This document shows positions 47,401 to 58,799 of a stretch of DNA of 64,000 nucleotides, piece by piece. The DNA lies in the NCBI RefSeq assembly GCF_037042905.1, contig NC_087252.1, positions 29,006,994-29,070,993 of the forward strand. Direction: 5' to 3'. The notes beneath the pieces were generated by a model, which saw only the letters and a program-made list of their open reading frames with translations, had not been told where the DNA came from and did not search any database. Source of the DNA: Lytechinus pictus. Lineage: Eukaryota > Echinodermata > Echinoidea > Temnopleuroida > Toxopneustidae. The translations under genes were made by a program, and so were the position numbers. How positions within the stretch are numbered: position 1 is the stretch's first letter; the number at the start of each line of letters is the position of its first letter.

Positions 47401-50400
47401 CGTGTTATTCATGTCATTTGTGTTCCTCTTTGTAAAATCTTCAATATGTCTATAGCCAAAGGTGTATTTCCTGATAAAATGAAAATATCCAAAGTAATTC
47501 CAGTTTTCAAAGGTGGTGCTCATAATGATGTAAGTAATTACAGACCCATATCTGTTCTTCCTGTCTTTTCTAAAATTCTTGAAAAGTGTTTTTACTCCAG
47601 GTTATATGACTTTCTTGAAAAATGTAATATCATTTCAGAACATCAGTATGGTTTTAGACCGGGGCATTCCACGTCTTCTGCACTTCTTGAGTTCATCCAT
47701 AAAGTTAGCAATTGTTTTGACAAGAAAGAAATTATGTTGGGTTTATTTCTTGATTTGTCAAAAGCCTTTGATACTCTTGATCATTTTATTTTGTTACACA
47801 AACTCAGTAATTATGGTATAAGGGGTGTGTTATTAGATTGGTGTCAAAGCTATTTAATTGATCGTAAACAGTTTGTATATGTTAACAATATTACTTCCGA
47901 AACAGAATGCAGCAGATGTGGAGTGCCCCAGGGTTCAATTTTAGGCCCGTTGTTATTTCTTATTTATATGAATGATATTTACAATGTATCGTGTCATCTT
48001 GATTTTATTCAGTTTGCAGATGATACCAGTGTTTTCATGTCACATACAAACCCACAGTTACTAAATGATAAATTCAATCGTGAATTGGTACTTTTAGATA
48101 AATGGTTATCTGTAAATAAACTAGTACTTAATATTAAAAAAACAAATTATATGGTATTTACGAATAAGCATTTAGATACTCAATTTCATGTAAATATGGG
48201 GGATAAAAAAATTTCATTAGTATCTTCATTAACATTCTTAGGGGTGACAATAGACAACAAATTAACATGGCATGAACACATTGGTATCGTCTGTAACAAA
48301 GTTTCCAAAGGAGTTGGTATTATCAACAGATTACGATTCTTGCCAAAATTCATATTGATGACTATATACAGTGCAATTATTTTACCTTATTTAAACTATT
48401 GTAATATAGCCTGGTGTAATTCAAATAGCTCATATATAAACAGACTCTACCTATTGCAGAAAAAGGTTGTCCGTATCATTACAAAGTCGTCTTATCTTGC
48501 CCACTCGAAGCCACTTTTTTCTCAATTACAGATTTTGAATATTTATGATTTAAATCTCTATAATATTGCAATTTTTATGTATCTTTGTTACAGAAATAAA
48601 ATTCCCATTGAAATTTCAAAATATTTTCAATTCAATTCTGATTTTCACAATTATAATACAAGATCATCCAGTAAATATCATTTTCCCCAAACAAGAACAA
48701 ACAGCTCAAAATTTTCTATTTTCTTTAAAGGTCCAGAAATTTGGAACAATATTGAAGTAATTTTAAGAGAAAAACCAACAATGAACTCATTCAAAAGGAG
48801 ATATAGGCACTTTTTGTTACAGCGCGATAAGAGATAGGATTTTCCTGCATGTGTATCGAGTGTAAGTGTGTGCGTGGGTGTGTGTGTGTGTATATACATG
48901 ATTATGTTTACCGTAATTGTAAATTATTTACTTAGTGATTTTTTTGTTGTATTACATTGAAATGTATAATTTTATATGTTTTATGTGTACTTGTTGTTTT
49001 GTAAGGGGATAACCTAGATAAGTAATTCTACTTTTGTTATCCCCTCCACTGCACTATAATATGCTTACTTTGTACACTTTTATTTTGATTGTGGAAATTC
49101 AATAAATTCATTCATTAAATTCATAATAGAGAATCCTGGCTCAGATTCTCTGTTTAGTGACGTAACAGAATCAAAACGGCTTTAGAAAATAGAACAAAGA
49201 TAAAAATGTAAGAAAGACAGCATAAATTGATTCAGCTGAGATTCAGGGCTCAGGATTTTCCTTTGGGGACGTCACTAATTCATAACAACTGTAGGAATAT
49301 CAAACAAAGTAATAAAAACATGTTACAAACACTACTGCTTCTATTATTACCATTTTATAAAATGAAATGATATAGCACATTCAGCATCTTAGCTGGCTCA
49401 CCTGAAGGCCACTCGACGACCTTTGACCTTGATGTCTACGACCGACCCCTCGCTGACCTCTATCATCTGGGTACTTGGTTCAAATTCAAACTCCTTCATC
49501 AAGGCTCGCAGGAAGTAGGTGTCTGGTCCAAGGTCACCGAAGGTCAAGATACCGTCATCCTTGGTGAGGTTGTTGCTACGGAAGTTTCCGCCACTCAATG
49601 ACAGAAGCACGCCTGAGAGGGCGCTGTTCTCTCCATCTGTCACCTGTGGTTTATTTTTTTGTCAAAATTCAGTAATGTTTCAGTTTTAGTAATTAATGCA
49701 AAGCATTAAAATGACACTTAAAGGAGAATGAAACCCTTGAAACCAGCTGAAACCATATCAAAGAGAAAAATCAAAGAAACATATTGTTGAAAGATTGAAT
49801 GAATAATAAGAAAGTTATGAGCATTTGAATATTGAGATCACTAATGCCATGTAGATCCTCCCATTGGCAATGCGACCAAGATCTGTGATGTCACACACGT
49901 ACAACTCCCTCATTACTTTAGTACATATTTCACTTATATTCTCATTTTTATAGAGTATACATGTACAGTATCACAAGGTGAGGTGTTCTCTTTATGAGAG
50001 GACAAGTACAGAGGTTTCACAACATTATATCATTGATGAATCGTTTGTCATATGATTAGAAAGAGCAAAAAGAGATGTTTTGGGGTATATTTTCAGTGTC
50101 CAAAAGGGGACAGTTGTTCATCTGTGACATCATAGATGTTGGTCGCGTTGCCAATGGGAGGATCTCCATAGCATTAGGGATCTCGACACTCAAATGCTCA
50201 CAACTCTTCTATTGTTAGTCCTATTTCACTCAAACTTTTGTTGATCTTATTCTTTGATTTTTCTGCTTTCACAAAAGCTAACTTGCTCCAAGAGTTTCAT
50301 TCTCCTTTAAGGAAAATATTTACACTAATGTATCATTAATGTCCTCATCGTTAATTTAAGATATATGAATGTTAAATTGTAGACTGGATGGTAATGATGA

Positions 50401-53400
50401 TATTTCTACATTAAGCATTAAATCATCAAACTGAATTTGGTAACCTAACAGTATAAGATGACATAAGAAGACCTTTTTATCAATAAAAACAACCCAAATA
50501 TATGGAGGAAAATGACATTTTATTAAATTTTTATAACAGGACCGATTAGGGAGCGGCTTGCATGTGATTTCACAAAACCAAACCTTAATGCTATTAATCT
50601 CTAATGATTTTTGCCAAAAGTTCACCAACATGTTTCTTTGTTTTTTTCTTCAGCTTTTGTCAAAACCAACTTCATGCCTGGGAGGCCTTCCACTTAAACT
50701 TTAAGTCACCCTTTAATTTTGTTTACAACCCCCCCCCCCTCCTCTCTCTCGAGAGCCTACATGTATTTTCATTTTTTGACGAGACCCTTACCTCAATCCT
50801 GATCTTGCCCAGCTTGAATGCCCTGAAGTAACCCAGCTTGCCTTCCTCCTGCGTTAGGATGTAACCATCAAGAGAAGCGCCTACTTCATACTCACTCGTA
50901 TCCGGTAACGGACCAACCCTGCAAGACAGAGAGAAAGAAATAAACAGCAAAAGGGCAATTCAGGGTTCCCAGCTTTTCAAGAAAACAAAATTCCATGATT
51001 TTTCCCTGATAATTATTTAAACCCATTCCCAGTTTCGCATGTTTTATAAGTTGCTGCAGTGAATTACATGGATTTTCAGTATAAAAACAATAATGTAAAA
51101 CTACATAGTACCACCATAATGATATGATATGCAAAAAAATATAACAGAGTCTGACTGTACCGTGCTTTCGACTTTTTGGCCGATCAAAATTCCCTGATTT
51201 TTCCCTCATTTGAGGCATTTTCCCCTAATTTAAGGTATTTTTTATCAAATTCCCTGATTTTCCCTGACTGGAAAAAGTAAAACAATTTTCCCTGATTTCC
51301 CTGATGGGCTGGGAACCCTGGCAATTCCATGAAATAATCAAACTTTCAGTATTTCCCACCATTTTCTCCATTGAAGTGGAATCCCACGTAAAAAAAAAGT
51401 TGGATTTTGTTTAGAGGAAAAAGAAAGGGCTACATGTATTTCATAAAATGATCTAAAGGTCATCCCCATTCCATCAGGTTGGGGCCATCATTGTGACATA
51501 CCAGGGCCCGATCCGATCAACCTAAACTATATGGAAGTCCAATGATGGTCATATTTTTCTCTCCAGGAAATGTGAAAAATGTCCTTTGTAAACAAAGAAA
51601 GGCACACTGAATTTTCAAGAAAACATCATATCTAGAAAATATCTTGAACAAACATGCATTTTAGATGCTGGTTTTCCATAGTTAAGGTTGATCAGGGCCC
51701 CATCTTACAAAGAGTTGCGATTGATCCGATCAATCGCAACTATGGAAAGCCAGCAAAGTCTACATATAAAATGCATGTTTGTTCAAAAAAAATTATAGAT
51801 ATGAATGTATATCCGTAAATTCATTGATTTCTTGACAATTTGGTGTGTTCTCCTTTGTTTACAAAAGACATTTTGCAAATTTCCTGTATAAAAAATTATG
51901 ACACTGATGAATTTCCATAGATTCGATCAATCGTAACTCTTTGTAAGACAGGGCCCATATCAATCATAACTCTTCAAAAGACAGGGCCCAGAAAGAAACA
52001 AGTGGAATGCCTCTGGCCGTCTCACCTGCATCACGCGATTCAATATAGCAGCAGTGCTGATTTTGAAAACTACTATAACTCGCACAAGATGTTCAGTGAT
52101 ACTTGGTTACTCTTATTTCCACGTTTTATGAACTAGACCAATACACTTATAGAGATATGATGGCAATTCAACAAATACCCCCAACGTGGCCAAAGTTCTT
52201 TGACCTTACATGACCTTTGACCTTGATCATGTGACCTGAAACTCGCACAGGATGTTCAGTGATACTTGATTACTATTATGTCCAAGTTTTATGAACTAGA
52301 CCAACACACTTTCAAATTTATGGCTGTAATTCAACAAATACCCCAATTTGGCCAAAGTTCATTGACCCTAAATGACCTTTGACCTTGATCATGTGACCTG
52401 AAACTTGCACAGGATGTTCAGTAATACTTGATTACTATTATGTCCAAGTTTCATGAATCAGATCCATAAACTTTCAAAGTTATGATGGTAATTCGACAGA
52501 TACCCCCAATTCGGCCAAAGTTCATTGACCCTAAATGACCTTTGACCTTGGTCATGTGACGTGAAACTCATGCAGGATGTTCAGTGATACTTGATTAACC
52601 TTATGTATAAGTTTCATGAACTAGGTCCATATATTTTCTAAGTTATGATGACATTTCAAAAACTTAACCTTAGGTTAAGATTTTGATGTTGATTCCCCCA
52701 ACATGGTCTAAGTTCATTGACCCTAAATGACCTTTGACCTTGGTCATGTGACATGAAACTCAGGCAGGATGTTCAGTAATACTTGATTAACCTTATGGCC
52801 AAGTTTCACGAACTAGGTCCATATACTTTCTAAGTTATGCTGTCATTTCAAAAACTTAACCTCAGGTTAAGATTTGGTGTTGACGCCGCCGCCGCCGCCG
52901 CCGTCGCCGCCGCCGTCGGAAAAGCGGCGCCTATAGTCTCACTCTGCTATGCAGGTGAGACAAAAACTGTGTCTCATTTAAACTAGGCAAATATCTTTGA
53001 ATGATTACTTCATCAAAAAATTGGTGTCCCAATAAAGTTTACTTATTAATAGGAGTGGGCTATAAATGGGTGATTTTTGGTTTTACTGTGGGAACAGTTT
53101 TTTTGTGTTCTTTTTACCTTATCTCAACATGAAATGACAATATTTTTTGTCTCGGGTCCGAGAAAAAAGTGTGCCGGGTCAAAATCCAAAATGGCCGCCA
53201 AAACCCCCCAAAATCACAGTTTTGGCCACAACTTTTTTATTTGGTGGTCATTTTCTCTGGTTTTGGTGTCTATTCATATGTTTTTGGGGGCAGGCAATTT
53301 GTTTTTCCTATAATTAGTACTTTTAAACCATTATTTGTAGAGTTAAAAGGTAATTATACCTAAATTTTCCCATTTTTGTAACCTTTTTTCAGCCAAAAAG

Positions 53401-55620
53401 TGGGTTTTATCATCCTGGGGTTCTGGGATATTAGATGGTACGAGGTCAACAATAGCAAGCAGCTTCATGTAGCTATATTGCTTTTATTCCTCCACTTTGG
53501 GTTTTACGGATATTTGTGAAATATATCTTATCAAATAAAAGAAAATGTCATTTATCCATAGGGGCTATACGGTGTACAATGCACTGTACATACTACACTG
53601 CATATATCCATGCATTGACCACCATGGCATATGACAAGGCCTGTATATATAAACTATAGTGTCATATAAATGAGCTTCAAAGGTTTAGAATTAGATTGTG
53701 AATTTGATTCCTTGTCAGCTGATGTACATGGTGAAACCAGTAACGTAAATTAAACTTACATGTAAATATCACATACATGTATATATACGTACATCACATT
53801 TTTAGCCATACACTGTATCTTCTTCATTTGGAGGCTTTTTTAAAAACCTGGTTCTGGTGTCTAACTGCCTGGGCCTATGTTTATGGGGTCAGGTAACTAC
53901 TAGTATCATTGTAACGCTGATCAACAGCCAATCAGAATAAAGGATTGCATGCAAGTTACCATTAAGTTAAGTTAACATAATGGTAAATTTTTATGCAACG
54001 GGGCCCAGAATAGCTACAGTGTAAATTACCTCTCTCCGCCCCCTGAATTAGCATATTTGACAAAACATGTCCTCAATTTCTGAGACAAAACACATCTTCA
54101 ATTTCTGAGGCATCTTATTCTAAACCTGAGAGCTCATTTCTATGACACTATAGTTTATACAAGCCTTGTTATCTGTCATGGTGGCCAATGCATTTATGCA
54201 GTGCAGTATGTATGTACAGTACATTGTATATATGTATACTGTATAGCCCCAATGGATAATTGACATTTTTTTTTTTTAATAAGATATATTTCACAAATAT
54301 CCGTAAAACCCAAAGTGGAGGAATAAAAGCAATATAGCTATATGAAGCTGCTTGCTATTGTTGACCTCGTACCATCTAATATCCCAGAACCCCAGGATGA
54401 TAAAACCTACTTTTTGGCTGAAAAAAGGCTACAAAAATGGGAAAATTTAGGTATAATTACCTTTTAACTCTACAAATAATGGTTTAAAAGTACTAATTAT
54501 AGGAAAAACAAATTGCCTGCCCCAAAAAACATATGAATAGACACCAAAACCAGAGAAATTGACCACCAAATAAAAAAATTGTGGCCAAACCTGTGATTTT
54601 GGGGGGTTTTGGCGGCCATTTTGGATTTTGGCCCGGCACACTTTTTTTCTCGGACCCGAGACAAAAAATATTGTCATTTCATGTTGAGATACATTACAAG
54701 GAATAAAAAAAAACTGTTGTCATATTGAAATTACAAAAAAAGTATTTTTGACCCATGTATAGCCCACTCCTATTACTAAAACATCATGATGTATTACAAT
54801 TTCACCTCCTGACAGTCTATTGCAAATGATACATGACTGCGATGTCCATGTAATTGGTAAATTAGATGATTTGAACTTCAACAAATCCAGAAAGAATCTC
54901 AAGATCAAACAAGAACTTCTATGGTTGGAGAACTTCCTTACATCGACACATCAAAACTTAGCTGCATTTGAATTGATCTTCACTATAAAATAGAATCGTT
55001 CATATGTACGCAACATGAACATCTTGTAATTTTTAGCCCCAACCCAATGGAATTACCCCTAACTTTCCATACTTCCCACCAACGTGTTCTCCAATAATAC
55101 TTCACTGAATGATCTACCCAAGCCATAGCTTCATTTCAAGGTAATCTCTCCTGGGAATCAAGATGGCGCCGTTGGACATATGTACGCGCTGTGGACGTAG
55201 CAACTGCCCATTGTATATTGTACAATGATTACAATGCAGCCGCAATGTTTTGAATGCCTTAACTATGATGATTCTCGATTCGTGTATGCTTCGACTGCTG
55301 TTTGAAGATGCTGGCTACTTGGCTCTGCCTCATTCTCCGCTATATATTGTTCTAAAAGGAACCTAATACTGCCTGTCTGCAGCGATTTACTTGCCAGGCT
55401 GCCTCGGCAAGGTTCAATTCTCAAATGTTAAGCTTATAGTCCTACCTGTATTGTCCCTTTTGGTCCGTCATCTGTGTAAGGGCTCCCTCTGTTGTCCCCT
55501 TGGCTTGGTTTGTCGGCGTGATGGTGACCTTGACATCTGAAAGGGGCGGAGTCACCTGACCAGTAATGAACACCCCAGGACGTCCCTCAAACTGTGCTAC
55601 CACTCCTGGACACTTCTCAC
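40320..55620 (-). CDS. NOMO: NOMO (nodal modulator), C-terminal ten coding exons; 5' part outside window
   Basis: Exons in transcript order: 55620-55446, 50918-50792, 49643-49402, 45411-45270, 44788-44702, 44197-44087, 43040-42939, 42410-42291, 41410-41318, 40457-40320 (TGA). All are GT-AG and phase-consistent, giving about 444 residues. Landmarks align in order with human NOMO: GEKCPG, VGPL..LDGYIL, GVLLSLSGGNFRSN, KEFEFEPSTQMIEV, SCYGSVTSLNGEPEPG, GHIERA, IIVFRHLNQFD, LESTLPRSSYDFTLP and QGSYFALPL. NOMO is a type I ER membrane protein of repeated lumenal beta-sandwich (carboxypeptidase-regulatory-like) domains; with nicalin and TMEM147 it forms part of the multipass translocon. No further upstream exon was recognised up to 64 kb. 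Confidence 0.95.
40606..40890. repeat. MITE, GCCCATATTCTGATAGC family (copy 2)
   Basis: Ends ggcccatattctgatagcaggttta and aaacccgacttcagaatacgggcc. Related to 22262-22577. It lies in the last NOMO intron. Confidence 0.75.
41016..41210. repeat. polypyrimidine tract (TTC/CTCC)n
   Basis: Nearly pure pyrimidine on the plus strand (purine on the NOMO sense strand), giving spurious long frames. Intronic. Confidence 0.85.
41527..42262. repeat. (ATC)n microsatellite block
   Basis: Two runs of imperfect atc/atcatc repeats (about 41535-41745 and 41950-42262), separated by unique sequence and an aaataaat run. They account for the methionine/aspartate-rich false ORFs on the minus strand. Intronic in NOMO, ending about 30 bp from an exon. 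Confidence 0.85.
42648..42920. repeat. MITE, TTACAAAGAG family
   Basis: Ends gggccccaccttacaaagag and attctttgtaagacgggaccc. Its right end is about 20 bp from a NOMO exon. Confidence 0.8.
43301..43500. repeat. MITE with TIR AGGCCCTGTCACATCGTT
   Basis: Ends aggccctgtcacatcgtt and aacgatgtgacagggcct, flanked by TAA/CAA. Inner gcaagcc/ggcttgc also pair. Structurally similar to the TAA-flanked element at 35290. Confidence 0.75.
44390..44605 (-). repeat. tRNA-derived SINE
   Basis: On the minus strand a B box gggttcaaatccc is preceded by gtggattagtctccggactttg, a common tRNA-like SINE head. The body extends to about 44390. Confidence 0.65.
45020..45157 (-). repeat. tRNA-derived SINE, same family as 24857
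   Basis: The minus strand reads gttgtcatggtctagtggtt with a B-box-like gggattgattcc and a tail with ccttcggcaagaag. Intronic in NOMO. Confidence 0.7.
45525..45735 (-). pseudogene. decayed duplicate of the start of NOMO exon 45411-45270
   Basis: Reverse-complement positions 45602-45538 align with the first ~60 bases of the adjacent NOMO exon, including the CAGTGACRTCACT and ATCTCTGT segments and the acceptor side, but with many substitutions. A further partial copy of the acceptor side (cataacagctgtagaaaa) is at about 45661-45690 and another at 45476-45500. Confidence 0.75.
45736..49125 (+). mobile_element. nearly intact non-LTR retrotransposon (endonuclease + reverse transcriptase LINE)
   Basis: A reading frame opens at 45834 and continues, after a shift at an A-run (46317-46327), as 46300-48837. 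It encodes an APE-type endonuclease (VSETWLKPDD, GGGVGIFIRND, YRPPGQS, GDFNID, ISDHLPIF) followed by RT blocks NYRPISVLPVFSKILEK, YGFRPGHSTSSALLE, LDLSKAFDTLDH, VPQGSILGPLLFLIYMND and the catalytic FADDT at 48013-48027. The type is the Jockey/CR1 group; the exact clade is not resolvable by eye. The 3' end is near aataaattcattcatt at 49100-49125. Inserted antisense to NOMO in an intron, splitting an array of decayed exon copies. The boundaries at the 5' end are approximate. Confidence 0.9.
45834..48837 (+). pseudogene. LINE ORF, endonuclease-RT, one frameshift
   Basis: The only visible lesion is a length change in the A homopolymer at 46317-46327, which puts the first part of the endonuclease in a different frame from the rest. 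The stop TAG is at 48835-48837. No zinc-knuckle ORF1 is recognised upstream; the first ~60 codons may be linker. Confidence 0.85.
49126..49290 (-). pseudogene. two more decayed duplicates of the NOMO exon start
   Basis: Reverse complements of about 49128-49184 and 49222-49290 align with the same ~60-base exon start (gtgacgtcactaaacagaga, gagccaggattctct; ttagtgacgtcccc, gagccctgaatctc). Spacing is about 100 bp. They flank the LINE insertion. Confidence 0.7.
49718..50310. repeat. long foldback element, TTAAAGGAGAATGAAACCC family (copy 2)
   Basis: Near-identical over most of its length to 13322-13916, with small indels. Intronic in NOMO. Confidence 0.85.
50962..51319. mobile_element. intact hAT-type MITE with 8-bp target duplication
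   Basis: TIRs AGGGTTCCCAGC and GCTGGGAACCCT. Direct repeats GGCAATTC at 50954-50961 and 51320-51327 are identical. Contains ttccctgatttttccctg motifs. Same family as 15971-16655. Confidence 0.9.
51503..51990. repeat. degenerate composite of TTACAAAGAG MITEs
   Basis: Contains two diverged copies (51503-51700 and about 51690-51960) and an extra terminal fragment ending tcaaaagacagggccc. Confidence 0.75.
52019..52961. mobile_element. TIR element with ~165-bp tandem units carrying DR1 motifs (copy 1)
   Basis: Perfect 13-bp inverted ends gtctcacctgcat (52019-52031) and atgcaggtgagac (52949-52961). The interior is five imperfect units starting gatgttcagt, of about 160-190 bp. Four of them hold a perfect TGACCTTTGACCT (52211, 52373, 52536, 52728). 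A (GCC)n run lies at 52882-52915. Non-coding. Confidence 0.8.
53047..54775. mobile_element. 1.7-kb foldback element with ~640-bp arms
   Basis: Outer ends taataggagtgggctata and tatagcccactcctatta. The arms (about 53047-53680 and 54128-54775) are reverse complements with scattered differences, including cgggtccgag, aaaatggccgcc and gatattagatggtacgagg. The mirror-image ORFs in the two arms are by-products. Intronic in NOMO. Confidence 0.85.
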
Positions 55621-55883
55621 CTGTGAAGAGAGAGAAAGAAACGGAGCCCATTGGTAGATCTATGAAGGTTTGCATAGTATTTTATAATATGCGCAATAAA
55701 TTAAGCGTAATATATGCAGGAAATCTGCATAAAGCATGGGTTCAACCGATGATTTTCAAAACCATCTTTGTGAATTCAGGTCAATGTGGTTAGTCAAACA
55801 AGGATAGCTGGATGGTATAATTAAAAGGTAAGAAAGAGATGTGTGAGAGCGAGAAGTGTCTTTCATGAGAAAAGATAAAGTTT

Positions 55884-56490
55884 TTAAAGGGTTAGTCCAG
55901 TCTAGAGATATTTATATCTCAATAAATAGAGTAAAATTCACAGAGAAAATGCAGAAAATTTGATCAAAATCGGATAGCAAATAACAAGTTACTGAATTTT
56001 AAACATTTGCATTATTCCGGTAAAACAGTTCCAGGCATATCTTCATGAATATTCATTAGGTGGGCTGATGATGTCATATCCCCATTGTTCTTTTGTATTT
56101 TATTATATGAAATAAGGTTTATTCAAAAATTTTCCACCGAAAACTAAAACAATTGGATTGATAAATGATTAAGTGCATTAGTTATTTATTGCCGCAACTT
56201 GTTTCATCATAATGGAACACATCATTTACACATGCATGAAAAAATGAAACATTTATGATTTCATGTAATAACATAAGAAAAGGGAAAGTGGGGATGTGAT
56301 ATCATCAGCCCACCTAATGAATATTCATGACGATGTGCGTATAAATGTTTTCCCTAAATATTGATAAACTTTAAACTTCAATAACTTCGTTATTTGGTAT
56401 CTGATTTTGATGACATTTTCAGCATTTTGCTCTGTGAAGTTTACTCTTTTATCTAGATATAAATATTTTCAGCCCGGACCATCCCTTTAA
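55884..56490. repeat. long foldback element, TTAAAGGGTTAGTCCAG family
   Basis: Ends ttaaagggttagtccag and ggaccatccctttaa. Inner cctaatgaatattcatga motifs pair with tcatgaatattcattagg. Confidence 0.8.
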
Positions 56491-57518
56491 AGGGGAAGTT
56501 CACCCTGATGAAAAGTTTGTTGTAAAATATCAGAAAAAATAATTTAAAATATCGGTGAAGGTTTGAGAAAAATCCATCAAAGATTAAGAAAGTTAACAAA
56601 ATGTCAACTTTTTCATTTGTGACGTCATGAGAAGAGAAGCTGCCTCACATATACATGTAATGTGACATAAAATACATACATTTCAATTTTTCATGGTTCA
56701 TGATGACTATATTTTTTTCATGCAGGAGCGGGTGTGAAATATTAGTCTGCTGGTATACTGCAGGTGCAATAAAAACACTTTCAATTTTTGAACCCTGAGT
56801 TATTAGGGGCGGTGGTGACCTATACCCTGAATTATTTGCATATATCGACCACATTCACAAACTCCCATGATTCGAGATCCAACGGCATCTTCCCCCCGCT
56901 AGTACCCGGACCGAGCCGGCTGACGTTGTTTACCTTCTCGTAGACCTAGTCTACAAACAGAAATATAAACTTTAGTGTCTGTTTTGGGCTCAAAATCACT
57001 GTTTTCACCAAAGTCAGATATACAAATTGCTTCCCCATAGTAAGCACGTGACTCGCTGCGTATTACACCGTGTGTTACCGCACATACGACACGAGCAGCC
57101 ACAAAAAGTGGCATATTTGGGCCATTTTTTATGCTAAATCCTTCCGAAATCATCGCCCAACCTTGACTGAAATTATCGACTAAATATTCCTACACGTACT
57201 AGAAAGATGACGTCATTTTTAAAAGATCACCTGACATTTAGAATCCATGTTTTTGAAGTCACATGGCTGTAGGCCGGTATTCCGGCCTATAGGGTTCAAA
57301 GGGTTAAACTTTTGTGAAAAAATGACATTGATTTTTTTTACTACATGATATATGGGGAAGCTGCTCGGGTATGACATAACGAATTGAAAAAAAAAAAATC
57401 TTATATTTACTGTTTTAATTTTTTATAGATTTTCCTCAAACCTGAGCCAATATTTTTACGATTATTTTTCTGCTATTTTTTACAGAAAACTTTTGGTCAG
57501 GGTGAACATCCATTTTAA
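56487..57518. repeat. long foldback element, TTAAAGGGGAAGTTCACCCTG family
   Basis: Ends ttaaaggggaagttcaccct and agggtgaacatccattttaa. It shares its first bases with the preceding element's end. The central part (56810-57300) is unrelated sequence, apparently another insertion. Confidence 0.7.
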
Positions 57519-57779
57519 AAGGACTGTAGAACAAGAGAAGTGATGAATTGGATCCAAATGGGATGAGATAAGATGAGAAATCTTGATAGTGATGAGTGGA
57601 TACTCACCTCCCTCTATAATTCATTCATTAATACAAAATTCAGCTAAAATAAAAGCCAATGTGTACCGTGTATCCATTAATGAGAGTTAACTTGCAAATA
57701 ACATGTAAATGTGCACGTTGGTGTTTAAGCATGACTTCATGTCATACTCATCTCCTTCTGAACCCCCACTGTGGTATAT

Positions 57780-57952
57780 TATACAAATGATGCATGCACA
57801 TGAGTTCATTAGACGATCTATCCTCACGCGAGTTGAGGCTCTGTTCAATCCATTGCACGAAGCCGTTAGGCTGAGTGCAATGGGGTGAACACAGCCTCAA
57901 CGAGAGTGGATAGGTCGCATAATGGACGAATGAAGGCATGCATCATTTGGTT
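57780..57952. repeat. near-complete hairpin MITE
   Basis: Ends aaatgatgcatgc / gcatgcatcattt. The arms (tgaggctctgttcaatccat / caatggggtgaacacagcct) pair along most of the 170 bp with the axis near 57866. Confidence 0.75.
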
Positions 57953-58364
57953 TATACAACGAATTTTCTAGATTTTGTTATTTGACAATAGATAAGAAAA
58001 AATTCAACTAAAGCAGATGGAATTAAGACATATTTTGCCTTTGTCTGAAAATTCATTTTCTCTGAAAAATTCTTGTTTTCCCGGTTTATGAAAACAGTTA
58101 ATTGTTTTTGTTCTTTTGTGACGCACTTTGATTCATGAATCTGAGTGCGCACAGTCAGCCTTGTTGATGCGCTTAATTCGATGCGCGCAAACACACACAC
58201 ATAAAAAAACGTACGTATACACACATGCTTAGTGGTACACACTGAAGGAGAAAGCACAACCGTGCAATGGAAAAATAAAAAATGCACGGTCGCCGTGCAA
58301 TGGAAAATAAAATTTGCACGCAGCACAAAATGGATCAAATATTGAATGGCTTTCAACCAATCAA

Positions 58365-58512
58365 ATTACAAGAATCTTTGTATGAGTTGTATAATTTGGT
58401 ATATTCAATGATTTACCAATGTGGTATATTTTGGTATATTCAATGATTTACCACTGTGGTATATTTTGGTATATTCAATGATTTACCATGTCATATTTGG
58501 TAATATCGCCCT
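58365..58512. repeat. short tandem repeat, ~42-bp unit
   Basis: Three units containing ggtatattcaatgatttacc separated by ntgtggtatatttt. Confidence 0.8.
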
Positions 58513-58799
58513 CACACTGATTCACAGTCCAATAATAAGCCCAGACAAGGTTTGAAATCAATATGAATTCATAATAATCAATCACAATAATAGCAAATTA
58601 TCACCTTTAACCTTTTCACAGCTGAATAAATAAAAGTGATAAAAAGCCTTTTATATAATTAAAGTCCAAGGCCATATCTGCATTAAATGTAATTTAATGG
58701 CTGTTATTCTAGTTTTCTATTTATTTTTTTAAGTTGAATTTCATCCTGGGGTCTTTCTTAAAGACTACATGTACATGTCCTTGGTTGGGTAAAGTTCAT

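Noticed and set aside
52882-52920. (GCC)n run as a CpG-island promoter
   Set aside because: It is part of the DR1-bearing repeat element, very short, and not near a transcript start.
53077-54677. Similar ORFs on opposite strands (MTIFFVSGPRKK...)
   Set aside because: They are the same sequence in the two arms of the foldback element; they have frame differences and no family match.
55164-55229. Short frame after a YY1-like aagatggcgcc motif on the plus strand
   Set aside because: Only about 21 codons in a NOMO intron, without splice or family support.
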